A DNA stretch of 64,000 bases from Alphaproteobacteria bacterium. GTDB lineage: Bacteria > Myxococcota_A > UBA796 > CAJQPC01. Every line of letters begins with the position of its first letter. Within the stretch, counting starts at the first letter, position 1. The translations under genes and the position numbers were made by a program. The notes under the pieces were generated by a model. It had not been told where the DNA came from, searched no databases, and saw nothing but the letters and a program-made list of their open reading frames with translations. Location: positions 186,001 through 250,000 of the forward strand of contig JACKEV010000015.1 of assembly GCA_020632795.1 (NCBI GenBank), given 5' to 3'. This document shows, piece by piece, positions 35,271 to 44,178 of the stretch.

Positions 35271-37523
35271 TCACCCCACCCGAAACGACTCCCCCGTGCT
35301 CTTCGTGAACTCATACAGCGAGTGGTTGAAGCACCCCGCGCTGCACCCCGCCCCGTACATCCCCTCCCGGAAGCCCTGCACCCGCGCGCTGCGCCACAGC
35401 TCGGTAAGCGGCGTCTCAAAGACGTTGCCGACCTCCAGCCCGTCCCCGCCCCACACGCAGCAGGGCAGCAGCGCCCCCTCGTAGGTCACCCCGTACTGGT
35501 CGAGCAGGCCCAGGCAGCGCACCGGGCCGCCCTGGCCGGCGTGGTAGGCCAGCCCCTCCTCGTAGAAGTGGCGGCGCGCGGCCACCGCGGGGTCGGCCGC
35601 CGCGATGTGGGCCACCGCCGCCCGGTACGCGGCCTGGTCGGCCTCCGAGGTCAGGTAGAGGTCCTCCGCGTCGTTGACCGGCCAGAAGTCGAAGCCCGCG
35701 CCCACCGCCCGGGACAGCTCGAACACCTCCACCAGCTCGCCCACGTTCTCCCGGGTCACCGTGAAGTAGACCGAGAGCCCCACGCCGCCCGCCTCGGCCA
35801 GCCGGGAGAGCGCCTTGAGGGTGCGCTTGTGGCACCCGGGCTGCCCCCGCAGCCGGTCGTGGGTCTCCGCGAGCCCGTCGATGGAGACCGAGAGGCTGTC
35901 CACCCCCGCCTCGCGCAGCGCGTCCCAGCGCTTCTCCACCAGGGTGCCGTTGGTGGTGATGTTCACCGCCAGGCCCCGCTCCTTGGCCGCGCGCACCACG
36001 TCGAACAGCCGGGGGTGCAGGAAGGGCTCGCCCCCGGTGATGACCAGCACCTTCGTGCCGATGGCCACCGCCTCATCCAGCAGCCCCACCACCCGCTCGT
36101 AGGGCATGTTCTCCGGCCGGTCCCACAGATCGCAGAAGCTGCACCGCAGGTTGCAGCCCCGGTTGATGAGCAGCAGCAGGGTCAGCGGCTTGCTGGGGCT
36201 GCGCGGCGGCAGGTGGGCCTCGATGGGGTCGACGTCGCGGGGCAGGGCCAGGGCGGGCTCGGCGGCCTCCCCTCGGGCGCGGGCGGCGAAGACCGCCTCG
36301 TTGTAGTCCTCCCCCCGCCCCCGCCCCTCGAACAAGGCCAGGGTGCGCCGCAGGATGGGCGTCCAGTCATAGAAGGCCACGAAGCGCCGCGCCGCCGCCC
36401 CCATCGCGCCCCGGGCGGCGTCGTCCTCCAGCAGCCGCAGCACCTCGGCGGCGAAAGCGTCGGGCTCGTCCCGCAGGGCGATCTCCACCCCGTCCCGGGC
36501 CCGGATGCCCTCCGCGCCCTTGGTCATCGACACGCAGGCCTTGCCCGCCGCGAAGTACTCCAGGAGCTTCATCCGGGTGCCCCCGCCGCTGGGCACCGGA
36601 CACAGCGTGAGGTCCGCCGCCGCGATGTGGGACGGCAGGTCGTCCACCGGCCCGGGGAAGACGATGGCGGGGTGGCGGTAGTACTCGGGCGGGTTGAGCC
36701 CCGCGATCATCACCTTGAGGGTGGGGTGCCGGGGCAGGATCCGCGGCAGCAGCGCCTCGGCGATGAAGGCCACCGCGCGGGTGTTGGGCCAGTAGTGCAG
36801 CGTGCCGTGGAAGAAGAGCAGCGGCGCGTCGGGGTCCAGCCCGTAGCCGTACCGGATGGCCGCGCTGCGGGCGCTCGCGTAGCTGGCGGTGTCCACCCCG
36901 TGCGGCAGCACGGTGATCTTCGCCGGGTCGACCCCCGCGATCCGCATGCGGTCGCGATCATCGGCGCTGACCGCGATGACCTCGTCCACCCGGGACAGGG
37001 CGAAGCGCTCCAACGCACGGATGCGGGAGACCTCGGCGTCGGACAGCCCGCTGACGTCCTGGAGCCGGTCCCACTCCACGTTGTGCTGCACGATGACGCT
37101 CCTGCCGCCCAGGAGCCGCGCGGCCAGGTGGCAGGCCAGGCCGTAGCCGGGGAACTCGGCCTGGAAGACCTCCACCCCCTCGGCCCAACCCACGAACAGC
37201 ACCCGCGCCCACCACGCCGGGTCGAACTGGGCGCTGTAGAGGAAGGTCTCCTCAGGCGGGTAGCCCACCGCCGCGCAGGCCCGGGCGGCAAGGCGCTGCC
37301 CGTGGCGCAGCAGCGGCCACTCCTGGAACGCCCGGAAGCGCGGCTCGAAAGCCACCTCGCTGCGCAGCCCGCCGTCGTAGCGCCAGTACCGGTCCCGGTC
37401 GTCGGTGACGATGAACACCGTGGCCCCGAGCATGGAGAGGTACTCGGCGGTGCGCACGATCTTCACCGCCGCGCCGTGGTTCGTGGGGAACAGATCCCCT
37501 CGGGTGACGATGGCGATGCGCAT
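35271..37523 (-). CDS. GT4-type glycosyltransferase fused to a radical SAM/SPASM-like domain
   Basis: This 750-aa protein starts MRIAIVTRGD. Residues 1-400 form a GT-B glycosyltransferase: N-terminal HGAAVKIVRTAEYL, and the donor-site segment VLPHGVD ... FHGTLHYWPN ... SGGGTRMKLLEYFAAGKACV. A linker of about 40 residues leads to a radical SAM domain with CNLRCSFC (Cx3Cx2C, about 455-462), ITGGEPFLHP and VSIDGLAETHD. The C-terminal Cys residues (RCLGL, LPCCVW, GAGCSAGC) look like a SPASM-type auxiliary cluster region. The single frame runs without a break, so this is a true fusion. It may make a modified glycosyl group or a glycosylated peptide; the substrate is unknown. It ends at the island border and is 9 bp from the hydrolase gene behind it. 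Confidence 0.87.
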   Translation of the reverse strand: MRIAIVTRGDLFPTNHGAAVKIVRTAEYLSMLGATVFIVTDDRDRYWRYDGGLRSEVAFEPRFRAFQEWPLLRHGQRLAARACAAVGYPPEETFLYSAQFDPAWWARVLFVGWAEGVEVFQAEFPGYGLACHLAARLLGGRSVIVQHNVEWDRLQDVSGLSDAEVSRIRALERFALSRVDEVIAVSADDRDRMRIAGVDPAKITVLPHGVDTASYASARSAAIRYGYGLDPDAPLLFFHGTLHYWPNTRAVAFIAEALLPRILPRHPTLKVMIAGLNPPEYYRHPAIVFPGPVDDLPSHIAAADLTLCPVPSGGGTRMKLLEYFAAGKACVSMTKGAEGIRARDGVEIALRDEPDAFAAEVLRLLEDDAARGAMGAAARRFVAFYDWTPILRRTLALFEGRGRGEDYNEAVFAARARGEAAEPALALPRDVDPIEAHLPPRSPSKPLTLLLLINRGCNLRCSFCDLWDRPENMPYERVVGLLDEAVAIGTKVLVITGGEPFLHPRLFDVVRAAKERGLAVNITTNGTLVEKRWDALREAGVDSLSVSIDGLAETHDRLRGQPGCHKRTLKALSRLAEAGGVGLSVYFTVTRENVGELVEVFELSRAVGAGFDFWPVNDAEDLYLTSEADQAAYRAAVAHIAAADPAVAARRHFYEEGLAYHAGQGGPVRCLGLLDQYGVTYEGALLPCCVWGGDGLEVGNVFETPLTELWRSARVQGFREGMYGAGCSAGCFNHSLYEFTKSTGESFRVG

Positions 37524-37532
37524 CCTGCGACC

Positions 37533-38282
37533 CTACTCGAGCACCCCGTCAAAGAAGGACTCGAGGTCCGTGGCCACCTCGGGCGCGGCGTCGAACATGC
37601 GGGTGCCGTGGGCGCCGTCGGGGTACTCCAGGAACACCCAGTCGGGGCCGTTGGGCAGGCCCTGCTGGGCCACCGACCACGCCCGCTCCTGGGTGGAGTA
37701 GGTGAACACCACCGGCAGCTCGGGCAGGTCGGACATCGAGCTCTGGGTCTCGGTGTAGGTGCCGCCGGTCATCAGCCCCAGGGCCACCGGCATGGGCAGG
37801 CCCTCGCCCGTCGCCCAGACCGAGTAGTCCAGGGTGGCGGTGGTGCCGTTGGAGCCCGCGATGATGATGAAGTCGCCGGAGGTGTACCCGGTCAGGTGGC
37901 TGACCCCGGCCTCGACGTCGTAGCGCCCGTACTCCCCTTCGAAGGCGTCCCGCGGCTCGCCCTCCGAGCCCCCCGCGCCGCGCCGGTCGGGCACGAGCAC
38001 CGACCAGCCCTTGTCGTGCAGCAGGGTGATGAAGCTGGCCGGCCACGAGGTCCGGTCGAACTGCAGCGGCGTCATGTGCATCAGCAGCACGGCAGGAGCG
38101 TCGGCGTCCCCGGCGTACCAGTCCGCCTCCAGGGTCACCCCGTCGCGGGTGTCGAAGTGGATGACCTCGCCGCCGGGGGCCACGGGGCCGCCGCTGTCGT
38201 CGACGGCCTCGTCCTTGCAGCCGGCGAGGGCCAGCATGGCGAAGAGGATGGACGACCCTGTTCGACCCGCCGCCACCCTCAT
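37533..38282 (-). CDS. Lipoprotein with alpha/beta-hydrolase fold
   Basis: The 249-aa protein has a signal peptide with lipobox LALAGC and an Asp-rich linker (KDEAVDDSGG). The body reads as an alpha/beta hydrolase: PAVLLMHMTP (oxyanion strand), VPDRRGAGGSEG, IIIAGSNGTTA as nucleophile elbow (A-x-S-x-G variant of GxSxG) and a late His in PDGAHGTRMF. It would be anchored in the outer or inner membrane facing the periplasm. The start overlaps the upstream thioredoxin-like gene (ATGA), so the two are co-translated. Substrate unknown. Confidence 0.8.
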   Translation of the reverse strand: MRVAAGRTGSSILFAMLALAGCKDEAVDDSGGPVAPGGEVIHFDTRDGVTLEADWYAGDADAPAVLLMHMTPLQFDRTSWPASFITLLHDKGWSVLVPDRRGAGGSEGEPRDAFEGEYGRYDVEAGVSHLTGYTSGDFIIIAGSNGTTATLDYSVWATGEGLPMPVALGLMTGGTYTETQSSMSDLPELPVVFTYSTQERAWSVAQQGLPNGPDWVFLEYPDGAHGTRMFDAAPEVATDLESFFDGVLE

Positions 38283-39472
38283 CTCGCCCCCCAGTCCGCC
38301 CGGATCGCGTCCATCGCCATGTTCCAGTCTCCAAAGCCGACGTTGCCCATCAGCACGTTCATCTCGGGGTCCACGATGAGCCAGGCCGGGTAGCCGAAGT
38401 CCTCGCCGGTGGTCTCCAGCAGGTACGACGGGAACAACGCATAGGTGAAGCCGCGATCATAGAGCAGCGGCTCGGTCACCTCGAACTGCTCGGACCACTG
38501 GTCCACGATCTCCGGCGGCGGGGTGCCCCGGGGGTCGCCCAGGCCGTTGCCCATGAAGGTCAGCACCCGCACCGGGATGCCCTCGGCGCGCATCTGCACC
38601 AGGAAGTCGTGCTCGGTGTTCGCCATCGCCTGGCAGGGCCCGCAGTTGTACTGGCTCGCGTCCAGGATCAGGTAGGACCCGTAGAAGTCCCACAGGTCGA
38701 CCATGTCCCCGCACTGGTCCTGCAGCCGCACGTTGGGGAAGGTCTCGCCGGTGGCCAGGGTGTAGCTGGCGCTCAGGTCCCCGGGGTCGTTCTGCGGCCA
38801 GCCGCCCGCGTAGGGGGCCTCGCGGGGCGCCCACGGCTCGACCAGCAGGGTGTCGGGGTCGGCCGCGAAGGTCATCGCGCCGGTGGCCTCCAGGAGCATG
38901 ACCCCGCCCGCGCTCAGCGCGCTCTCGCTGGACCAGGCGACCTCGATGTCCTCGCCCTCGGCGGCGGGCGCGAAGGTGGTCAGCTCCCCCATCGCCGCGT
39001 TGTCCGCGCCGGAGCGGAACAGCCGACCGTCCACGGTGAAGCCCCAGATCTCGGTGCGCACCGCGCCCGAGCTGCTGATCTGGGCGAAGCAGTCCTCGCC
39101 CTCAACCATCGTGGCGGTGCCCTTCACGATGACGTCGCACGCCGGGCAGAGGTAGGGCTGGTCCAGGAGCTGCACCCCCTCGAAGTCCCGGGTGTAGGCG
39201 CAGTCGAAGAGATCGTTGGCCTCGGCCTCCTCGTCGAAGTCCAGGGTCCAGGTGACCGACGAGGTCAGCCGAATCGCCGGGATCGTGGCCTCGGGGCCAT
39301 CGGGAACCTGTCCGCAGGCGAAGACCTCAGGGTCCCCGGTCTCCCCGGTCTCGCCCGTCTCGGCGGTGTCGTCCGCGGTGACCTCGGTGTCGTCGGCGAC
39401 GGCGGCCGAGTCATCGGACGCCTCGTCCTTGGGCTGGCAGGCGAGCAGGATCATGAGCGGGAGCACAGGCAC
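38279..39472 (-). CDS. Lipoprotein with TlpA-like thioredoxin domain
   Basis: The start is GTG 39472, or more likely GTG 39466 given the GGAGG spacing. Lipobox LMILLAC is followed by a low-complexity acidic/Thr linker (DDTAETGETGETGD). A Cys-containing beta domain comes next (about 50-225, with C..C pairs such as YLCPACD). The C-terminal domain is thioredoxin/TlpA-like: LILDASQYNCGPCQAMAN carries the CGPC redox motif, then a cis-Pro-like FGYPAWLIVD. It is probably a periplasmic redox protein of 397 aa. Its start is only 35 bp from the divergent gene at 39508. Confidence 0.83.
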   Translation of the reverse strand: MPVLPLMILLACQPKDEASDDSAAVADDTEVTADDTAETGETGETGDPEVFACGQVPDGPEATIPAIRLTSSVTWTLDFDEEAEANDLFDCAYTRDFEGVQLLDQPYLCPACDVIVKGTATMVEGEDCFAQISSSGAVRTEIWGFTVDGRLFRSGADNAAMGELTTFAPAAEGEDIEVAWSSESALSAGGVMLLEATGAMTFAADPDTLLVEPWAPREAPYAGGWPQNDPGDLSASYTLATGETFPNVRLQDQCGDMVDLWDFYGSYLILDASQYNCGPCQAMANTEHDFLVQMRAEGIPVRVLTFMGNGLGDPRGTPPPEIVDQWSEQFEVTEPLLYDRGFTYALFPSYLLETTGEDFGYPAWLIVDPEMNVLMGNVGFGDWNMAMDAIRADWGAR

Positions 39473-39507
39473 CTCCAGGAGTGAGAGGATAGCCGCTGAT
39501 CGCGACG

Positions 39508-41280
39508 ATGTTCCTCTTCCACGAGATCCATTGCGACGACGCCCTGCTGGAGCGCCGTCGGGACCGACCCACCTGGGCCGCGGCGCGCGCGCTGGTGGGC
39601 CTCCTCGTGGATGCCGCCGAGGCCGCCGGGTCGCGCCTCGCCCTGCGCTTCCGCTACCCCTTCGCCGAGGCCACCGCCGCCTTCGAGGGTCCGGAGAGCT
39701 GCATCGCCCGCTGGCAGGCCCGGGGCCACGAGATCGGCGCCCACGCCCACCGCCGGCAGCTCCGCCGGGCGGTCAACGGCCTGCGGGCGGCGGGGGCCAC
39801 CGGCCTGCGGGCGGCGGTGCCGGGCCTGATCCGCTCCACCCGGCGCACCTGCCTGCGCACCCTCGGCCCCGCCCGCGCCCTGGGCCTGGACGTCATCACC
39901 GACCAGCCCCAGTTCGGGGCGTTCGCCTACAGCGGCCTCACCCCCTGGCGGCCGGCCCCGGACCTGCGCGGCCCCGGCGACGGCCCCTTCGTGTTCGTTG
40001 ACGTCTCGGTCAACCCCTTCGCCTGGGGGTTGCTCCGTCGGGAGGCCGACCGCGTCACCCACACCCTGCGCCTGGGGCCCGCCGAGTTCGGCCGGCTGGA
40101 GGCCCTGCTCGACGCCCAGCTCGCCGAGCCCCGCCCCCACCCGGTCTGCCACTTCGGCGCCGCCCTGCACGAGCACAACCTCGCCCGGGGCTGGGAGGAC
40201 CTGCGGCCCCACGCCCCGAGCCTCCAGGCGTGGGCCGATCACCTCGCCCGCGCCGCAGCCCGACCCGTCATCTCTGCCCTGCCCATCGAGATCGCGGACC
40301 GGTGGCGCGCCGCGGAGCCCCGCCCGATCGGCCCCTCCACACCCCGCCCCTCCGAGCGCCTGCTCCACACGATCGATCGGAAGGACCTGCGCTTCGACGG
40401 CCCGAGCTGGATCGCCGAGCGCCTCGGCCCCGACCTGTCCCGGCTGCGGGGTCCCCTCGCCCCCCTGCGCCGGGCGCGGGCGCGGGTGGCCTTCGAGCGC
40501 CGCCGCTGGCCCGCCCGCGTCCGCAGCCGGGGGGCCCGACGCCAGCGCCTGCAGGTGGGCGACCGCACCGTCGAGGTGGTCCGCTTCGGCCCGGCCCGCC
40601 CCCGCCTGGCCATCGTGCTCAGCCACGCCGGGCGCTTCGGCGGCACCACCCTGGGCCTGCGCCCCTTCGGCCTCACCCCCGCCGACCTGCCCGACGCCGC
40701 CATCTGGGCGTGGGACCGCACCGGCACCGGGGCCACCCGGGGGGCCTCTCCCCTCGCCCCGGGTCAGCCCGCGCACGTCGAGGAGGCCGCCGCGGTCTTC
40801 GCCCTGGCCGCCGCCGAGGGCGCGCCCACCGGCTGGATGTGCTTCTCCGGCGGCCTCATCCAGGCGCTCTTGTGCCTGGACCGCTGCGACCCCGCCTTCT
40901 TCATCGACGCCGAGGGTCCCGCAGACCGCCGCTCCCTGGCCCCCAACCCCGAGGCGGGGCTGCTCGCCGATCCGCTGGGCGCCGAGCTGGCCCACCTGGA
41001 CAAGCTGGACGACCCGGCTTGGGCCTGGCGGGAGCCCTGGCGCCTGGTCGGGGCCTTGCGCTGCCCCTACCACCGGCTCCAGGCCGAGATCGACCACGCC
41101 CACGGCCGCTGCTCCCTGCACGCCCGGGTCATGCTGGAGGCCGCCCCGCCCGTCCCCACCCTCAACGGGCAGCCCTGGAAGGGCGCCCTGGACCTGCTCC
41201 CGGGCCGATTGCACCAGGACCCCGCCCGGCCAGGGGCTATACTGAGGCGCTGGTTCCGAGGCCTCCGAGCGACAGGATGA
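39508..41280 (+). CDS. Polysaccharide deacetylase-like plus alpha/beta-hydrolase-like protein
   Basis: The 590-aa protein starts at ATG 39508. The N-terminal half resembles the NodB/polysaccharide deacetylase fold (FLFHEIHCDD, RYPFAEATAAF, ARGHEIGAHAHRRQLRRAV), with HxH in GAHAH as possible metal ligands. The C-terminal half (about 345-590) begins VRFGPARPRLAIVLSHAGRFGG and contains WMCFSGGLIQALL, then FFIDAEGPADR, which reads like a hydrolase with the nucleophile at CFSGG. Neither half is a textbook match. The stop overlaps the desaturase start (ATGA), pointing to a joint role in lipid or envelope modification. Confidence 0.65.
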   Translation: MFLFHEIHCDDALLERRRDRPTWAAARALVGLLVDAAEAAGSRLALRFRYPFAEATAAFEGPESCIARWQARGHEIGAHAHRRQLRRAVNGLRAAGATGLRAAVPGLIRSTRRTCLRTLGPARALGLDVITDQPQFGAFAYSGLTPWRPAPDLRGPGDGPFVFVDVSVNPFAWGLLRREADRVTHTLRLGPAEFGRLEALLDAQLAEPRPHPVCHFGAALHEHNLARGWEDLRPHAPSLQAWADHLARAAARPVISALPIEIADRWRAAEPRPIGPSTPRPSERLLHTIDRKDLRFDGPSWIAERLGPDLSRLRGPLAPLRRARARVAFERRRWPARVRSRGARRQRLQVGDRTVEVVRFGPARPRLAIVLSHAGRFGGTTLGLRPFGLTPADLPDAAIWAWDRTGTGATRGASPLAPGQPAHVEEAAAVFALAAAEGAPTGWMCFSGGLIQALLCLDRCDPAFFIDAEGPADRRSLAPNPEAGLLADPLGAELAHLDKLDDPAWAWREPWRLVGALRCPYHRLQAEIDHAHGRCSLHARVMLEAAPPVPTLNGQPWKGALDLLPGRLHQDPARPGAILRRWFRGLRATG

Positions 41281-42302
41281 GCGCGACCTCCGGCGACAGC
41301 ACCAGAGCATTCGAGGCCGCCCTCGCGGACCTCCGCAAGGATGTGCGCAACGTCGCGCTGCCCGGCCTGGCCGCCGCGTACCTGGGGCTCGCGGCCTTGC
41401 TGGTGCTGCCGCTGCTTGTGCCCTCTCCCTGGGTCTTCGCGCTGACCTGGCCGCTCATCGGGATCCTGCAGTACCGGGTGGTGATCTCCGGCCACGAGGC
41501 CGTGCACTTCACCCTCTGCCCCGGCAAGGCCCTCAACGAGTTCCTGGGGGTGTTCGGGCAGGCCATCGTGGGGGTCAACTTCGCGGCCTACCGGCTCCAG
41601 CACCTCGACCACCACCGGGCCCGCGACCTCGCCAGCGACCCCGACGGCCACATCTACGGCGGCATCATCAACACCCCCCGGGGCTGGCGGCGCACGGCGG
41701 TCTGGATCGGGGGCACCTTCGTGGAGATCCTGGTCAAGATCCGCCAGAAGGGCACCGGCGGCTACGGCACCCACCGCGCCCAGAAGCCCGACGAGGTCTC
41801 CCGTCGGCGCCGGCACACCGCATATGTGGTGCTGGCCCAGCTCACGCTGATGGCCCTGTGCGGCCTGGTCCTGGCCGGCCATCGGGGCGTGGACCTGCTG
41901 GCCACCTCCCCCCTGACCGCGGCGGGGGCGTGGACCTGGGCGCTGCACGGGGTGGGGGGCTACGCGCTCCTGTGGACCGGCCCCCTGTTCACCGTCGCGG
42001 TGTTCCTGAACCGCAGCCGCATCCTGGTGGAGCACGGCCTGGCCATGATCCTGGAGCGGGAGACCAACCAGGAGTTCCGCGGCGTGCGCATCCCCACGGT
42101 GGACATCGTGCCGAACGTGGTGGAGCGGGTGGTGTTCTCCCCGTTCCTGTTCAACTACCACTGCTGCCACCACCTCTTCATGACGGTGCCCCACTACAAC
42201 CTCCCGCGCGTCCGCGCCCTCTGCCGCGAGTACGGCATCAAGGGCTACTACGAGGTCGAGGGCAGCTACCTGAGCGCCCTGGCCCGGACGATGCGGGTGT
42301 AG
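41277..42302 (+). CDS. Membrane fatty-acid desaturase family protein
   Basis: ATG 41277 overlaps the previous stop and gives 341 aa. The histidine boxes of membrane di-iron desaturases are present: HEAVH, HLDHH and, near the C-terminus, CCHHLFMTVPHYNLP. Hydrophobic segments at about 25-65, 85-105 and 180-245 would form the membrane core. The family inserts double bonds or hydroxyls into acyl chains, including ceramide and sterol-like lipids; the substrate cannot be told. It is the last gene of a two-gene operon. Confidence 0.85.
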   Translation: MSATSGDSTRAFEAALADLRKDVRNVALPGLAAAYLGLAALLVLPLLVPSPWVFALTWPLIGILQYRVVISGHEAVHFTLCPGKALNEFLGVFGQAIVGVNFAAYRLQHLDHHRARDLASDPDGHIYGGIINTPRGWRRTAVWIGGTFVEILVKIRQKGTGGYGTHRAQKPDEVSRRRRHTAYVVLAQLTLMALCGLVLAGHRGVDLLATSPLTAAGAWTWALHGVGGYALLWTGPLFTVAVFLNRSRILVEHGLAMILERETNQEFRGVRIPTVDIVPNVVERVVFSPFLFNYHCCHHLFMTVPHYNLPRVRALCREYGIKGYYEVEGSYLSALARTMRV

Positions 42303-42393
42303 GCCGCGTAAGCCGTAGAGAAAGCTTGAACCTGCTGGGGCCAGGGCTCCCCCCGGGGTAATGTCATCGCGCAACCCCGATGGAGGATGGACC

Positions 42394-43272
42394 ATGAAGA
42401 CCCTCTCCCTGCTCTCCCTGTGCCTCGTGCTCGGCGCCTGCGGCGACAAGGACACCACCGACGACTCGTCCGCCACCGACGACACCGCCGCCGCCGAGGG
42501 CAACGGCCTGCCCGAGGGCAGCAGCACCTGGGAGGGCAACATCGAGCTGGCCGGGTTCAACTTCTTCGTGGACGTCACCATCGCGAACAGCGGCGGCGAC
42601 CTGACCGGCAGCATCGCCTTCGAGGACGACCCTTCGAACCCCTCGGGGCTGGGCACGGGCACCTTCGGCTTCACCGGCACCCACGACCCCGTCTCGGGCC
42701 TGGTGGGCATCGCCCCGGACGACTGGATCGTGCCCAACAACAACTCCGAGCTGCTGGGCTTCTACGGCAGCTACGACCCCAGCACCGACACCATCTCCGG
42801 CACCATGGTGGACGCCGCCTCCCGCACCGACAACACCTTCCGCGGGGGCCCCGGCAGCTTCACCCGCGTCTCCGGGGACGGCGCCCGCACCACCGCCGGG
42901 GACGGAGCCAAGGCCCTGTCCACCGACCTGCGCCACTGGAGCGGCACCTTCCAGTGCGCCAGCGCGGTCCGCCCCATCGAGGGCGAGCTGCAGTACGACG
43001 GCAACGGCGGCGTCACCGGCTGGCTCACCTTCGCCGAGGAGGACCTCGCCGACCCCTGCTGCACCCACGACATCTACGGCGTCCACAACCCCACCACCGG
43101 CGGCGTGACGCTGTTCCCGACGACCTACACGGACTACTTCGCCACGGACACCAACTACAGCACCAACTGGTACGACCTCACGTATGACCCCAGCGACGAG
43201 AGCATGGTCGGGGATGTGCGGGTCACCCGGGGCGGGTGTCGGGCGGATCAGGTCATGGTGAGCTTCGACTGA
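42394..43272 (+). CDS. Secreted lipoprotein of unknown function
   Basis: ATG 42394 follows GGAGG (42382-42386) and gives 292 aa. The signal peptide ends in lipobox LVLGAC, then an Asp/Thr-rich linker (DKDTTDDSSATDDTAA). The remainder is rich in Gly, Thr and aromatic residues and looks like two related beta-sandwich units (STWEGNIELAGFNFF... and HWSGTFQCASAV...), each starting with a W-x-G strand. No enzymatic motif seen. Confidence 0.78.
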   Translation: MKTLSLLSLCLVLGACGDKDTTDDSSATDDTAAAEGNGLPEGSSTWEGNIELAGFNFFVDVTIANSGGDLTGSIAFEDDPSNPSGLGTGTFGFTGTHDPVSGLVGIAPDDWIVPNNNSELLGFYGSYDPSTDTISGTMVDAASRTDNTFRGGPGSFTRVSGDGARTTAGDGAKALSTDLRHWSGTFQCASAVRPIEGELQYDGNGGVTGWLTFAEEDLADPCCTHDIYGVHNPTTGGVTLFPTTYTDYFATDTNYSTNWYDLTYDPSDESMVGDVRVTRGGCRADQVMVSFD

Positions 43273-43385
43273 AGCTCAGCGGCGTCGTCGAACCTGTTCG
43301 CAGGCCGGCTCCCACGGAATGGACGCTTGGCGACCCATCATTGCCGGTCTGACGAGGCGTTCGTGCGCCCCAGGCAATCACCCGC

Positions 43386-44087
43386 TCACCCCGGTGGTCG
43401 CTGCCCCACCCCCTCGCGCCGACCCGCCCGCTTCACCAACCCCACCGCCGCGTCCGCCAGCAGCTCGGCCATGCGCTCGACGCGGAGCCGGTCCTGCGGC
43501 GTGGCTGCGATGAGCCCCGCGGCCGAGAACTCCAGGGTCTCGAAGAAGGCCACCAGCTCCTCGCGCTCGCCCGGCCCCAGCGGGCCCGCGGCCACCTCGG
43601 CGATGACCGCGCCCAGCCCCCGGCGCCAGCCCTCCTCGTCGAACAGGCGGGTGACGTCCGGGCGACGCCTCAGGACCTGGATCGTGCCCATGTCCCCCTG
43701 GGAGATCAAGGACATCAGCGGCATCCGGGACACGGCGACCACCCGCTGCACGAGCAGCACCCGCAGCAGCTCGGCGGGGTCCTCCGGCAGCGCGTCGAGC
43801 CAGCTGATGTCCTCGCCGCGCATCTCCTCGGCCAGGGAGCGGATGAGGATGTCCTCCTTGCTGCTGCCGTAGACGTAGAGGGTCGACCGGGAGACGCCCG
43901 CGCGCTCGGCGATCTCCTCCATGGTGGCGCGGTCATAGCCGCGCTCGCAGAACAGCTCGGTCGCCGCCGCGAGGATCCGCTGGCGCGTGGCCTCCTTGCG
44001 CGCGCCCAGCGGCGGGTGTCGCCCCGAGAGCTCCTCGAGGTTGCCGATGTGCTGGCGCAGCAGCGCCTCAAGCGGGGGTCGGTCCAT
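43386..44087 (-). CDS. TetR-family transcriptional regulator
   Basis: ATG 44087 is chosen because it precedes MDRPPLEALL and leaves the operator region free; the frame is open further upstream. The 233-aa protein has an N-terminal extension of about 30 residues, then the TetR helix-turn-helix (RILAAATELFCERGY ... AERAGVSRSTLYVYGSSKE). The C-terminal helical domain would bind a ligand. It diverges from the P450 gene across a 91-bp gap that holds a strong inverted repeat, so it probably represses the P450 gene and itself. Confidence 0.9.
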   Translation of the reverse strand: MDRPPLEALLRQHIGNLEELSGRHPPLGARKEATRQRILAAATELFCERGYDRATMEEIAERAGVSRSTLYVYGSSKEDILIRSLAEEMRGEDISWLDALPEDPAELLRVLLVQRVVAVSRMPLMSLISQGDMGTIQVLRRRPDVTRLFDEEGWRRGLGAVIAEVAAGPLGPGEREELVAFFETLEFSAAGLIAATPQDRLRVERMAELLADAAVGLVKRAGRREGVGQRPPG

Positions 44088-44114
44088 CCGGGGACTATAT
44101 CCGGTCTGTCCAGA

Positions 44115-44145
44115 AATCAGACAGTCATACACATTTTGTCTGATT
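44115..44145. promoter_or_regulatory. TetR-type operator between regulator and P450
   Basis: AATCAGACA (44115-44123) and TGTCTGATT (44137-44145) are exact reverse complements, 13 bp apart. A further CTGTC/GACAG pair (44106-44110 and 44120-44124) overlaps the left arm. The site lies between the two divergent start codons. Confidence 0.7.
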
Positions 44146-44178
44146 GTAGGATACGTTGCCTCCAGACAGGAGGACCCC

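Noticed and set aside
35322..38393. Open frame of over 1000 codons on the + strand
   Set aside because: It lies opposite three well-supported - strand genes (GT-radical SAM fusion, hydrolase lipoprotein, thioredoxin lipoprotein); its translation is His/Arg/Gly-rich shadow.
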